From: Escarpia spicata
Lineage: Eukaryota; Annelida; Polychaeta; Sabellida; Siboglinidae
Direction: 5' to 3'
Length of the DNA: 64,000 nt
NCBI GenBank assembly: GCA_963995525.1
Contig: OZ023206.1
Span: forward strand, 70,550,795-70,614,794
The notes beneath the pieces are model-generated. The model was not told where the DNA came from, did no database searches, and worked only from the letters and a program-made list of their open reading frames with translations. Each line of letters opens with the position of its first letter. Position 1 is the stretch's first letter. The position numbers and the translations under genes are program-made. Below, one piece after another: positions 27,201-37,969 of the stretch.

Positions 27201-28295
27201 TGTTATTATTATTGTTAATATTATTATTATACATATTGGACTATGTCCAAAACAAACACAAGTACGTGCTAGGATGACGAGAGTTGATGGGTGGAGATTT
27301 CACACCATCACTGTTCCATTCATTAACATTGCCATCGAGAAGGTGACGGAACATCTTAGTAAATCCACCCAAGAGCATGGCCTTATTACCTGCTCCACAA
27401 CGTTGCTCGATGTTTGTCTGTTGCCCTCGTCTGGCACGCCTTCCTGTAGAGAATGAACACTTGATGCAGTTGCCAAAACATTTAAACTAAATGGCATCAT
27501 CGCTTCTCTTGGATAAGGGTTTCTCGCCATGGGAAACTCGCCAGTTTCACTCTACACCCTCATTACATCACACGTAATATTGACATCGACTTTCGACACC
27601 TAGCGAATGGAAACGATCTAATTGCAGTTACAATGTTTTTAACTATGCACGATTCATTTGTGAAGACACGTACATGTCATATTATATTGATCATAGCATA
27701 ATTATACAGTATTTACCAAAATGACAATAGGACAGTGAAACATTGTGACATATCATGCATATATATATACATATATATATATATATATTATTTATATAAT
27801 TACATATATATATAATATATATATATAATATATATATTATATAAATATATATATATACATATATAGACGTCAGAACGTGGTGACTATTTGGAGGTCTGAG
27901 AGTCACTAAAAACCTCCAACTGCACACCCCGTTGCCAACATATTTGGGGCTAAACATATATCCAGCCCCATCAAAAATATTGTGTGTTCAGTCCCCAGTC
28001 CCCCCCCTCCCCAGGTTCCGACGTCTATGCCTTAGCAATTGGTTGCAATTAGTTTACAAATGGACCATCACACCGGATATGAACATGATAGCTGCGCATG
28101 TGTGTTACAGGTGACATCGGCGGCACACTGGGACTGCTAATCGGGGCGAGTGTCATAACCCTGCTCGAAGCTCTAGATGTGATCGTGACCAACTTGACCA
28201 GCAGGTGGCGAAACGAGGGTGTGTCACGACGGCGATCGTCAGTAGCGCAAAGCAACGATGACATTGATCGTAGTCACCATAGCACTATATGTTGA
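18793..28295 (+). CDS. DEG/ENaC (ASC family) sodium channel subunit with large ectodomain insertion
   Basis: Ten exons: 18793-18989, 19667-19834, 20179-20340, 20996-21114, 22356-22537, 23515-23674, 23949-24005, 24382-25951, 26843-26934 and 28111-28295. All phases agree and sum to 2,892 bp (963 codons plus stop). Family members are trimeric, amiloride-type Na+ channels gated by protons, peptides or force. Seen: the HG motif in TTFHGL (residues 52-53), TM1 (about 66-84), FPAVTICNQNAF after TM1, WKGKRCSHEDF and GVCYTFN, cysteine-rich RCVCRNAC (359-365), the palm block NFVELNIYMRDL (from 874), then GGTLGLLIGASVITLLE with the GAS pore motif (914-916). The exon at 24382 is far larger than normal and inserts about 490 residues. 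Ligand and subtype cannot be told from sequence. Confidence 0.93.
19073..19260 (-). mobile_element. LINE 3' end remnant, minus strand
   Basis: Read on the minus strand, the sequence gives EKCQDRGLWRAVVDGLCPRG and AVGISK before a stop, followed by a (TAAG)n-like tail that appears on the plus strand as CTTACTTTACTTACTTA near 19075-19092. This is the usual form of an ORF2 C-terminus of RTE/CR1-type LINEs. It lies in intron 1 of the channel gene. Confidence 0.6.
21125..21261 (+). repeat. (AC)n followed by (TA)n microsatellites
   Basis: An AC-rich run (to about 21182) passes into a TA run (about 21184-21261) with occasional TG interruptions, in channel intron 4. Confidence 0.9.
21339..22243 (+). 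mobile_element. 5'-truncated LINE with intact 3' part of ORF2
   Basis: The frame begins near GNGVKQGGKLSPLLFNIYMD, reaches the reverse transcriptase motif YADDLLLF (about 21477-21500) and continues to a stop at 22127-22129. It therefore keeps only RT motif B onward and the C-terminal region. The 3' end is AAATAAATACATT followed by (ATT)n. It is inserted in channel intron 4 on the sense strand. The uninterrupted 249-residue frame suggests a fairly recent insertion. Confidence 0.85.
24382..25951 (+). CDS. DEG/ENaC gene, giant 1.57-kb ectodomain exon
   Basis: The exon starts with the conserved C-x-C-x3-C cluster (RCVCRNACVFTHYRVSTSYA) and then encodes about 490 residues with no resemblance to other DEG/ENaC channels that I know. 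The donor TTTTTCAG/GTAAGA joins the final palm exon in phase 2. The extra region looks mostly helical, with heptad-like stretches and several N-glycosylation sequons (NKSL, NETY, NLTN, NYTS, NNSE, NKSI). It is open throughout, and the copy at 34.3 kb shows the same sequence with deletions. Confidence 0.88.
28111..28295 (+). CDS. DEG/ENaC gene, last exon (TM2 and tail)
   Basis: The acceptor TGTTACAG is followed by GT, which completes a Ser codon from 26934. The exon then reads DIGGTLGLLIGASVITLLEA and a cytoplasmic tail of about 40 residues ending SHHSTIC. GAS is the pore motif. Confidence 0.9.
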
Positions 28296-28782
28296 CATTT
28301 TATTTTGTGTACGTTACGCGCGGTTCTCGCGGGATGATATGCGATGCACTGCAGTCTAGCATAGTCTTGCCTCTATGTCTATGTACGTCTATTAGCAAAC
28401 ACTTTAAGGTTATTACGCAAATATTTGCTTTTCGGTGATGCATCAGTACCGGCCATAAACCACTGAAACAACGCGTTACTTTGCACGATTTCACTGCTGC
28501 AAAGACTGCTGATAACAGTAATATTATGCATATTATTAGTGTAGCTTGAAATCGGCTAGATCAAACATTCCCGCATACTGTTGGCGCTTTAAACATGTTG
28601 CCTTTCGTTTTGTTAGTTGGCGCCAGAATGTCAACAAAATATACGACGAATTTTACGAACACTTCACATATTCATCGTCCATTTTTAAATGGCTTGACGG
28701 ACATATTGCTAGGCGACAGGTCACATGATGGATAGGTCAATGGGTATAGTCCGAAATACGTTAGCTACGCCCACAAACCGTT

Positions 28783-29040
28783 GAGTCTCAACAATGAAGT
28801 TAACGTGGCATGTTGTTATTGCTTTATGCATAATTCACGAGTCTCAACAATGAAGTTAACGTGGCATGTTGTTGTTGCTTTATGCATAATTCACGAGTCT
28901 CAACAATGAAGTTAACGTGGCATGTTGTTGTTGTTTTATGCATAATTCACGAGTCTCAACAATGAAGTTAACGTGGCATGTTGTTGTTGTTTTATGCATA
29001 ATTCACGAGTCTCAACAATGAAGTTAACGTGGCATGTTGT
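28783..29040 (+). repeat. 56-bp tandem repeat, about five copies
   Basis: The unit starts GAGTCTCAACAATGAAGTTA and ends with CTTTATGCATAATTCAC. Copies are nearly identical. The corresponding place in the inverted copy (about 56310-56350) holds only one unit-like fragment. Confidence 0.9.
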
Positions 29041-29109
29041 TATAGCGTCCAGGACAACAGTCACATGTACAATCGATTTAACATCATGACATCTGCTTCT
29101 GGACCATCT

Positions 29110-30400
29110 ACTGGGTACAATCCCAGTTAGCTGTGGTGACACATTTACCTGTGGTGGGTCAGGGGACAGTTACCTGAAATGAGAGAGGGGACAGTTACCT
29201 ATGATGGGACAGTTACCTATGGTGAGACAGTTACCGGTGGTGAGACGTTTACCTGTGGTGGGAGAAGGGACATTTACCTGAAGTTACTTATACATTTTAA
29301 ATGTAATCGTAATCCATCATATTCATGATGTAAGCATTTCATTTTAAAATATTGTTAAGTTCGAAGTCCCATGTGGTTAGCCAATGGATGTCCCCTCACG
29401 CATGCTTACTAGCGGTTCAACGTGGTGGGACATTTACCTGTGGTGGGTCAGGGGACAGTTACCTACGGTGAGACAGTTACCTGTTGTGGGACGTTTACCT
29501 GTGGTGAGAGAGGGGACATTTACCTGAAGTTATTTATACATTTTAAATGTAATCGTAATCCATCATATTCATGATGTAATCATTCCATTTCTACATATTG
29601 TTCAGTTCGAAGTCCCATGTGGTTATCCAATGGATGTCCCCTCGCTCATGCTTACTAGCGGTTCAACGTGGTGGGACATTTACCTGTGGTGGGTCAAGGG
29701 GACAGTTACCTATGGTGAGACAGTTACCTGTGGAGGGACGTTTACCTGTGGTGGGAGAGGGGACATTTACCTGAAGTTATTTATACATTTTAAATGTAAT
29801 CGTAATCCATCATATTCATGATGTAATCATTCCATTTTTTTATATTGTTCAGTTCGAAGTCCCATGTGGTTAGCCAATGGATGTCCCCTCGCTCATGCTT
29901 ACTAGCTGTTCAACGTGGTGGGACATTTACCTGTGGTGGGTCAGGGGACAGTTACCTGAAATGAGAGAGTGGACAGTTATCTATGGTGGGACAGTTACCT
30001 GAAATGGGAGAGGGGACAGTTACCTATGATGAGACTTTTACCTGTGATGGGATAGAGACAATTACCTGTAGTGGGTGATGGGACAGTTACCTGTGGTGGG
30101 ACAGTTACATGTGGTGGACAGGGGGCAGTTACCTGTGATAGGGCAGTTACCTTTGGTGGAAACTTACTTGTCATGGTTACACACACGTTGTATTAGTGAC
30201 CAAATCACGCAAGGTAAGTATAGACTAGAGTTGACAAAGTTCGTCATCTTACATCCTAATGTATGACATTCTATGTAATCATATTCGTATTTATACATTT
30301 TAAATGTAATCGTAATCCGTCATATCTATGATGTAATCATTCCATCTTTAACTATTGTTCAGTTCGAAGTCCCATGTGGTTAACTAATGGATGTCCCCTT
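29110..30400 (+). repeat. Higher-order repeat: ~18-bp TTACCTGTGGTGGGACA units inside ~245-bp units
   Basis: Short imperfect units around TTACCTGTGGTGGGACA alternate with a longer block starting TTATACATTTTAAATGTAAT and containing GAAGTCCCATGTGGTTA. The block recurs near 29285, 29530, 29780 and 30290. A single short block of the small units (reverse complement) is present at 54830-55050 in the inverted arm. Confidence 0.85.
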
Positions 30401-30409
30401 GCTCATACT

Positions 30410-30840
30410 TGCTGGCCATGCACCTAATCGTCTCGCAAATAACCCCGCGTATCATCCCACCTCGTCAAAGATCGTGGGTAATCCACAAAACAAGCACTGC
30501 AAAATAGTACACACAAAACGAAATTGTGAGATTGGCGAGCAGATTTCAGAAATGTCTAGATTATGAGAAAATCACACAAGTATGTGGCTCTTACTTAGAC
30601 ATATTAACGATCGCTCTCTGGGGAGCTACGGATATGTATTTGTAACTATTTCATGCCGAATGAAATCCTGTGTAAGTAAATGAAAGAAAGAGCGAAAGAG
30701 AACGCACGGCTATTCATAACATCAAATGAAATCCTATACATACATACGTACACACATACATACATACATACATACATACACACATACATACAAAATACTA
30801 CCACGGATTTGTGTCCAATTGTTTTGGCGGGGAATTTTGG
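30410..30840 (+). other. Inner end of the left inverted-duplication arm
   Basis: No gene is seen. It matches 54520-54800 in reverse complement (for example CTTACTTAGACATATTAACG with its mirror), and includes a (CATA)n run at 30738-30790. Confidence 0.6.
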
Positions 30841-30855
30841 TGCGAATTTTTAGTT

Positions 30856-31725
30856 TGTATGAGCCTCGCTCTGGTGGGTCGCCCGATCTTCGCCCACTTC
30901 GTGCTAGCCTCGATTATCCAGTTGCCGTGAGGTGGCAGCTTTCGCTTGGCCCAACACTACGGCCTGGATTATTAAGTTCCAGCCAATGTTACCGGTAGGG
31001 GGCCTTACCCTAGTTTCGGGTAGAGACGATGATTGGCTCTCAGGCCAACTATGAAATAACAAATTAAATAAGGATACACTTTTATTAGATAATACTATAC
31101 TATGACAACTATTCAATATTAAACTTATATATTGAAACATGTCACACACAAAATAAACCAACATGAAATTTTTTTCGTAGTTTAGTACCTTTTAATTATA
31201 TGCGTATTCATTAGGTGGCCGCTCTCGTAGCTGCATGTCGAAGATTCCGTATTGACTTTCTTTGCTTATGCTCGAGCAGAAACAAAATACTAAGTGTAAA
31301 TAAGCATGATATCAATACCAAACAAGAACAAATTTAACTAAACACAGTGCAAACTATGTCTCGCGCAACGTTCGGCCTGCTAATTAATATATGTAGGCGC
31401 CAAAGTACAGCAGCATGCAGACGTGCTAACTGGCAGTGAGTTGTCAAAATGCGATTCTGAGCCAGACTATCTTTCTGGCGAGTTCACGCGGCCAGGCGAG
31501 AGTCGGTTCAGCGATTATTAATAGACGGCAAATCCTGACAGTACGTCACATGTAACTTCATAAAGTGATGACGCTTTAATTTATGAGCATACCAGTGTTG
31601 CCAGACTATCGTTCTGGCGAAGTCACGCAGCCAGGCGAGAGTCGGTTAAGCGAGATTAACTTCGTGCGTGTTACGTGTTTAGGGCCTCAGACAAAGTTGA
31701 GACAATAAAGTCGTTTTACGTTTGG
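30856..31725 (+). repeat. Putative ~0.87-kb LTR-like dispersed repeat, copy 1
   Basis: It begins TGTATGAGCCTCGCTCT and ends near AATAAAGTCGTTTTACGTTT. The same sequence forms 36614-36690 joined to 51421-52451, where it was split by the LINE. Copy 1 is uninterrupted across CCGTGAGGTGGCAGC and so shows the pre-insertion site. TG start, AATAAA near the end and the gag-like sequence after copy 2 suggest an LTR; this is inference. Confidence 0.55.
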
Positions 31726-31747
31726 CACACACAAACACACACACTCA

Positions 31748-31864
<117 letters not shown>

Positions 31865-31977
31865 CTAACACGTACAGGGCGCCAAAGCAATGTAAACAGT
31901 TTTGCAAACTGGAAGCAAAACATCATGTATACTGTCATGTTTCTCATTCCATGATACATGAACTATGTTGTATTCAC

Positions 31978-32994
31978 TGACATTGCAGTCCATTTATTTT
32001 ATATCACTGGCACATGTCTCACTGTTATTATTGAACCACCCTCTAGTGGCCATTGACCAGACTCTGACGAATTAGATTACAGTGTCTGCCATCTTGTTTG
32101 TGGAAGTGACCACATGTGTTTCTCAGTTGTTCTGCAAGTAATAAATGTTTCTCTAATGATACTCACTGTTTGGTGATATTCACTAGCATATACGTACACA
32201 AAAGTTGGTGTCAGAAGTGGGATTGTTTTCAACTACCTACAGACTGCGTCGACATGCTTCAGTGAGGACATGCCTGAACTGGCTCTGAAGTGTAGGCAAT
32301 AGCCTACTGTCTGAGTGTCTGTGTACTGACTGTCATTCAAGAATGGCACGCCAGTTTGACCGGTTCGACCCTGAAAGAGAGCGATGGTCGTCCTACTTGA
32401 TGCGTGCAGAGTTCTACTTCGACTCAAACAACATCACAACAGACCCAAACAAAAAGGCTGCTCTGTGTTCAACCATGTCACCAGAAACATTTGCACTTCT
32501 TCAGAATCTACTGACTAAGGAAGTGACAGAAGCTTCCTACGAAGAAGTGAAAGCGGCGCTTAAACTGCATTTCGAGGAAAAGCGTAACTTCCTTGCTGCG
32601 CGTCTCGACTTCTTCCGCACCGTTCAGCAGGAAGGTCAATCCATCACTGATTTCCTGGCCGAACTGCGCACTAAAGCCAAAGAGTGTGACTTCGAAGAGC
32701 AGTGCTGTGTAAAGTGCCAGGACAATGCACTACGAGATAGGCTTGTCATGGGCTGTAGGCACATTTTTGTACAGCAGGCAATACTGAAAGAAACATACGC
32801 TTCACTGACGAACGTACTACAGTGTGCTAAAATGGCAGAACTACTTAGCAAAGAGCTGAACAAAATGCACGAAATGCACGAACAAACAACAGGCCACCCT
32901 CAGCAGGAGGTGCACGCTGTTCGTCAAAGTCACCCGTCTCGCCAGGAGCAACGGTTCCGAGTTAAGCAGCGACCTGATCACGAAAAAAAGGGCC
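31978..32994 (+). mobile_element. Truncated LTR retrotransposon: LTR end, PBS and gag 5' part
   Basis: A probable LTR ends about 32200 (TACGTACACA). It is followed by a primer-binding-site-like TTGGTGTCAGAAGTGGGA (32204-32221) and an open gag-like frame from 32343. The frame encodes about 218 residues (starting MARQFDRFDPERERW) of the retrotransposon gag type, with a helical FxxxxQ-rich core (RTVQQEGQSITDFLAELRTK). It stops abruptly at about 32994, where channel-derived sequence begins, so zinc knuckle and pol are missing. Confidence 0.75.
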
Positions 32995-35900
32995 TGTTTT
33001 GCTTGGCATGAGTTCGGGGGGTTCTTTTTGCAATTTCATCTAGGTTAAGCGATGGTTTTAGAGTTCAAGGGAGGAAATAGTAAGGGAAATTGTATGAACA
33101 TTAAAGTTGCTACTCCAAATTTTGAATCCTTGAGACACAATTCGTTGATGTAGGGTGAACAGTTCAGAAGTTAGGGTCGTTTCAAAATTGTTGCTTAAGG
33201 GGATGACCGTTGTGCACTCAGACCAAAAATGTTACTTACGCTGCAACCATTCAGGCGGTACCGAAAAGTAAACTTTTACAACAACATGAAATTACAACGA
33301 AATTTAACACAGGGTTGATTCTCCACTACAAAAGGTTCTTCGTCCATTTTCCATCAATGTTTATGCTTTGGCTGGCAAACTTGACTTGTTATATTTTGTT
33401 CACGTATTGTAAACAAGGACGCGAATTTGTGTCGCGCAAATGATGGGTAACGTAATTAATGCTGATGAACTGCAATGCAAATATCACGGTTCAAAAGCTA
33501 CAGTTCCGTTCTCGTTGTTCAGGAGATCAACTTGCCGTCACCGCACGGTGATTGTGTGAACGTCCAAAAGCTGCGGTACTTCGATGGCTACTGGCAAGCG
33601 GCTTGCTTCAGGGAATGCGTCACAAACTTCGTTGTGAAAACATGTGGATGTAGAGATATCTACATGCCACATCTTAGCCAATGTTTACTTAATCATGTTT
33701 CTTCAGATGATTACTTAAACCAAACCTTTAATATTAATATACCCAACACTACGTTCATATAAACTTTGGAATCCACCATTCAGTTGTTAAATTTAGATCA
33801 ATGATTGTTCGTGGAATGTATGCATGCCAAAGATTTTCAAAATTATGTTTGCCTTGGGTTGGGTTAGGAGAAATTCATTGTAGATATTCAGTGTAAATAA
33901 CAATTTATACACAACTGATTTCCGATGATCCACCAGTGTGCACTGTCTCACGATATACAAACTGTCTCAAAACAGCTGTGGGTAAGTTGTATTCAGAATC
34001 TACGTAACCGATGTGCTAGTTGGGGCCATGTAATGACTCCACACAATAACTATGACAAATGCAAGGTGACCAAGTCAAAGTGTTTAATTTCTAACTAACC
34101 ACGGTAAACACATTATTATAACCAAATCCGATGTCATTGTCATTAAGTGTTAAGAGAAACTGCACGTCTGCGTATGCAGCACTTGGGCCAGCTTGGATGA
34201 AGCGGATCGTCAGAACAGTCATCCCGTAAAAAAAGAAGTCCCTGTGTTAATTTTTACGATGTAGTCGTTGAGAGCATTCTGCTAATTCTGATGGAACGCA
34301 CAGTTTAAAAGCATACGTTTTATTTAAGACATCGTTTTCATTTCAGAATCGATCATGAAGAACCTGTCTGTCCGCTGCGTCTGTCGTAATGCATGTGTCT
34401 GTACGCACCACAGAGTGTTAACGAGTTACGCTTCTGCCAGTCAGAATAAAGATGGTCGATTTGATTTGTCGAGGGAATTCCAAAGTAGACTGGGAAAGAA
34501 CTTGAGTCACCGTACTAACATAGACGAGGCATCAATGGTTCTTCTTGGAGGCTTTTGGGTACGTAGTGCCGAACAGAAAACAAACATGAAACCCACCAAA
34601 GACGGGAAGAAGAAATATTTAAACACTGTCCCGTTCACAGAGCAACTAATTGCGAGCTACAACGTTGTAATGATGGTATTTCAGAAAATGGAAGACGTCT
34701 TGCGGAATATGTTTATTATTAATTTTTCTCAGCTAATCGAAGATTACAAATTTAAAATGTTAGCTATATTCGAGATGCAATGTCAACTGAGTATGGACGA
34801 AGGATTGGAACCTTTACTGCAGACTCTGTACATGACGTTGTTCGACCACTATCAGAAGGCGAACAATTCAGAAAAGATAAACATGGACGCATATTTCAAA
34901 ATGGATTTTCGCGATGGATGCGAAAACGTTGGGAGAAGTTTCTGATGAAATGTTGGAATAAGCTAATACCTGAATTCACTGTATCACGGAAGCCACTGAC
35001 GTTGTACGATTGGATCGATAATTTGTCTTCGTGCATAACCAAGCTGGGAGATTTCCTCTAGAACACCCAACTAGACGGAACATTTTTCAGGTAAGATGTT
35101 ATCACATTTACAACCGTTTATTTATGCACATTTGTCTTATTAGTTTTCCTTTCTAATGGAGCACAGAGCCGAAACAACAGTTGTCCAAAGTATTCTGTTT
35201 TGGATAATGTTTCCTTCGTTTTATAGGTGAATTCTCACATCTTAATTTCGTCGGTGTCTTACCTAACCCATGTTGTCGTTAACGTCCTGGCTTTCCGCGT
35301 GGCTCTTCCTATCTTGCATATCACATCTCCATCTGCTCATCCTTTGTATATCACTGCTAAGCTCATATATGTCAGTTTTTGCATGTTATTCTTTTTTGGT
35401 TGTGTTGTCATCCATACACATGTTATCATGTGGATCAGTTTAATAAACCAAAACAAAACATATATAGTATGAAAAAAGGCATGCCATACAGGTGACACAT
35501 ACAGTTTTGACTCTCGATTCGGTAACCTACAGTTGGTTGTCCAATTGTCCAGTTGTACAGTTGTCCAATTGTCCAGGTGTCCAGTTGTCCAGTTGTCCAA
35601 TTGTCCAGTTGTCCAGTTGTCCAGTTGTCCAGTTGTCCAGTTGTCCAGTTGTCCAGTTGTCCAGTTGCCATGTGACTGTCTGTTCTGGTGGCATCCAATA
35701 TAAGGTGTTGTGCACATAAAAGATTGTTAAGCATGGCGTCTGTTCAGATGCAACTTTAAAAATGAATGCACTATGCACAGTCGGAAACTTCACCATAGCG
35801 CTAATGAAACAATTTCACCTTTTAGTTTTGTCGGCCTACGTATTGTTAGTTCCGTAACTTATAGGCCGGTCACTTGTTCTCCACAAGTACCGCGCCGAGA

Positions 35901-36290
35901 TCCATATACGATCCGCGTACGTAAGATATGTTTAAGTTTTACGGAAGACATAATGTAGATATTTAGGATCAGCAATACAATATCTAGCAGAAGAGGGAAA
36001 CCGCCAGTGAATTTACATTAATTTCCGTCCAGAAACGAGTGACCACCCCCGCTGGTGGGCAATCTCACAGATATGGAGGATGGCTGAAAAATAACTGTAT
36101 AAATGAAAGTGTCCATTATGTTTCAGAGACAACTTCGTGGAATTGAACATTTACATGCGAACAACAGAAAGCCTACCTTCGCATTGATTTACTAAGTAAG
36201 ACTCTTTGGCATGTGGACGTAAATATTTCAAGCTGACATGATTAACATACAGCGCGCAAGTGGGCAACGCGCAACACATGAGGGATACTG
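32995..36290 (+). pseudogene. Broken partial copy of the DEG/ENaC gene (exons 6-9)
   Basis: This is a direct duplicate of about 22975-27030. The exon 6 copy (33523-33682) is readable but its donor context changed from AAG/GT to AAT/GT. The exon 7 copy has lost its acceptor (TTTCAG became TTTCCG near 33926). The exon 8 copy (from about 34346) has an internal deletion of roughly 0.8 kb, small indels and an in-frame TAG where the parent has CAG near the end. The exon 9 copy (36126 onward) lacks about 23 bp and is frameshifted. Exons 1-5 and the TM2 exon are absent, so no channel can be made. Confidence 0.88.
35533..35668 (+). repeat. 9-bp TTGTCCAGT tandem array
   Basis: About 15 copies of a 9-bp unit (GTCCAGTTGTCCAGTTGTCC). 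The parent site at about 26377 has a single CTTGTCCAGTTGCC, so the array grew after the duplication. Confidence 0.92.
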
Positions 36291-36613
36291 GTTTTTCAGT
36301 TTCGCAATAGCGAAAAATTAACAACTGTCAAACACGTTCCAAAAACGCCTTTTGAACGACTGCTAGTATTATTACGGTACGTCGGATCTCAACAATATTG
36401 ATGTCATTTGAAAGATTAAGCTTTCTGCTATTCAAACATATAAATGGTTCCTGGTAATCTTTCCTAAAATTAACTAAAAACGGACCTACAACCGGGCCCC
36501 TTTCGGTGTCTTAGACACTGCGAACGAAGTTGTTTGGTCGACACAGTTCACCAATCTAGCGGCTTATAAATGACTACCGCCCGCTAGCAATAGTGATCTG
36601 TTTCCCAGTAGTT

Positions 36614-36690
36614 TGTATGAGCCTCGCTCTGCTAGGTCGCCCGATCTTCGCCCGCCTCGTGCTAGCCTCGATTATCCAGTCGCCGTGAGG
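36614..36690 (+). repeat. LTR-like repeat copy 2, left fragment
   Basis: It matches 30856-30932 and ends at CGTGAGG, the 7-bp target duplication of the LINE. The rest of the repeat resumes at 51421. Confidence 0.7.
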
Positions 36691-37162
36691 GGTGTAGGGT
36701 AGAACCTGGAGGGATAGTCCCTTTGGTGATGGGCAGCCGCTCCACTTCTGTGGAGGCTCTAACCACTGGTTCCCACAGTCTATCTAGCTCATGTATGGCT
36801 CCTAGGAACTGCCAGTGTACGGCAGTGGCCACACCCCGGGCAATGGTCTCGGCTGACCAGCAAAACTACATGAGTAAGGCTTGTAGGCTAATGCCTATTG
36901 AGTCGAGGGACGTCTGCCCTCAGTACACAAAGACTGTCTCGGAGGAGTAGGCAGCCAGCCGATTGGCTACACCGCCTGCTACAAATATGAAACAGCAACA
37001 GCCTTTCACCAGGCTGCAAGGTACCTACCAAGACGCATGTGGAAGGACCGGTGACCCGATGTCCTGCGGTGCAAGACTTTTTAGTCAAGGAATAATGGAG
37101 TTAACCATACACAAACCAGCGGAAAGCAATGGACAACTACCGCTGTATTAGCCCAAGAAACC

Positions 37163-37909
37163 TTGATGGAGAATACAGAGAGTAAGATATGTCCTAGTGG
37201 TGAGCCCCCCAGGCTGGATAGGACGACACATACTGGGGAAGAGCTTGGAGATGTTGGAAGTAACGCCAAAGCTGATGACGGTAGTATGCCCGACTGTGCG
37301 GGAGGTAAAACCAGCAACAAAAAGCTAAAAGGGAAAATCCGTGTGGCAACATGGAACATCAGAAAAACGAGTCATGGAACACTACAAATGGTAACATCGG
37401 AAGCAGAAAGATATGGGGTAGATATATTAGGGATTGCGGAACACAGGTTGGCCGGACAAGGACACTTTCGCCCGGATTCAGGAGGAAAGTTTATACTCTC
37501 AGGAGCAACTAAGTCAGGGATGAGTGGTGTTGCGTTCTATCTGTCAAAGAAAACTGAAAATGCACTATTGGGATACAATCCGATCAATGACAGAATTATT
37601 ACCATACGAATACGAGCAAAACCCACGAATATAACATGTATTCAAATTTATGAACCAACGAGCACTGCAGACGACGATGTAATAGAAACGTTTTATGATA
37701 CACTGCAACGAACAGTTGACGAGGTAAACAGGAGAGACATGGTAGTACTGATGGGCGATTTCAATGCAAAACATGGCAGTTGTCAAAACGAAGAAGAAAA
37801 TGGAAATATCGGGAAATATGGACTAGGCGAGAGAAATGGGAGAGGAGATAGACTTGTTGAGTTTATCATAGAGAATGAACTGATGATCACCAATACATTC
37901 TTCAAATAA
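37163..37909 (+). pseudogene. LINE endonuclease domain, interrupted
   Basis: An open frame of 248 codons reads from a Lys/Gly-rich leader into GKIRVATWNIRK, LGIAEHRL, ITCIQIYEPTS and VVLMGDFNAKHG, the expected order of AP-endonuclease motifs. A stop at 37907 precedes the normally following DFILIPKRW / GSDHELLSAKI motifs, which are found in another frame from about 37970, so a frameshift separates them. Confidence 0.8.
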
Positions 37910-37969
37910 CATTAAAGAAGACTGTACACATGGACAACACCAGATGGTCGGAACAGAAATCAAATCGAC

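Larger units (their letters stand above)
26110..30840 (+). repeat. Left arm of a large inverted duplication
   Basis: This stretch, which includes the last two channel exons, is present in reverse complement at about 54518-64000. Anchors: 26110 pairs with 63990, exon 26843-26934 with 63184-63275, exon 28111 onward with 57043 downward, and GGATTTGTGTCCAATTG near 30808 with its complement near 54555. The inner border is near 30840. Each arm has later insertions: the LTR element and 38-bp array on the right, and 56-bp and ~245-bp arrays on the left. Confidence 0.85.

Noticed and set aside
27130..27456. 108-codon open frame in a channel intron and its mirror at 62679-62987
   Set aside because: It lacks splice signals and family features, and the mirror copy diverges without preserving the frame end; it is probably intronic sequence.
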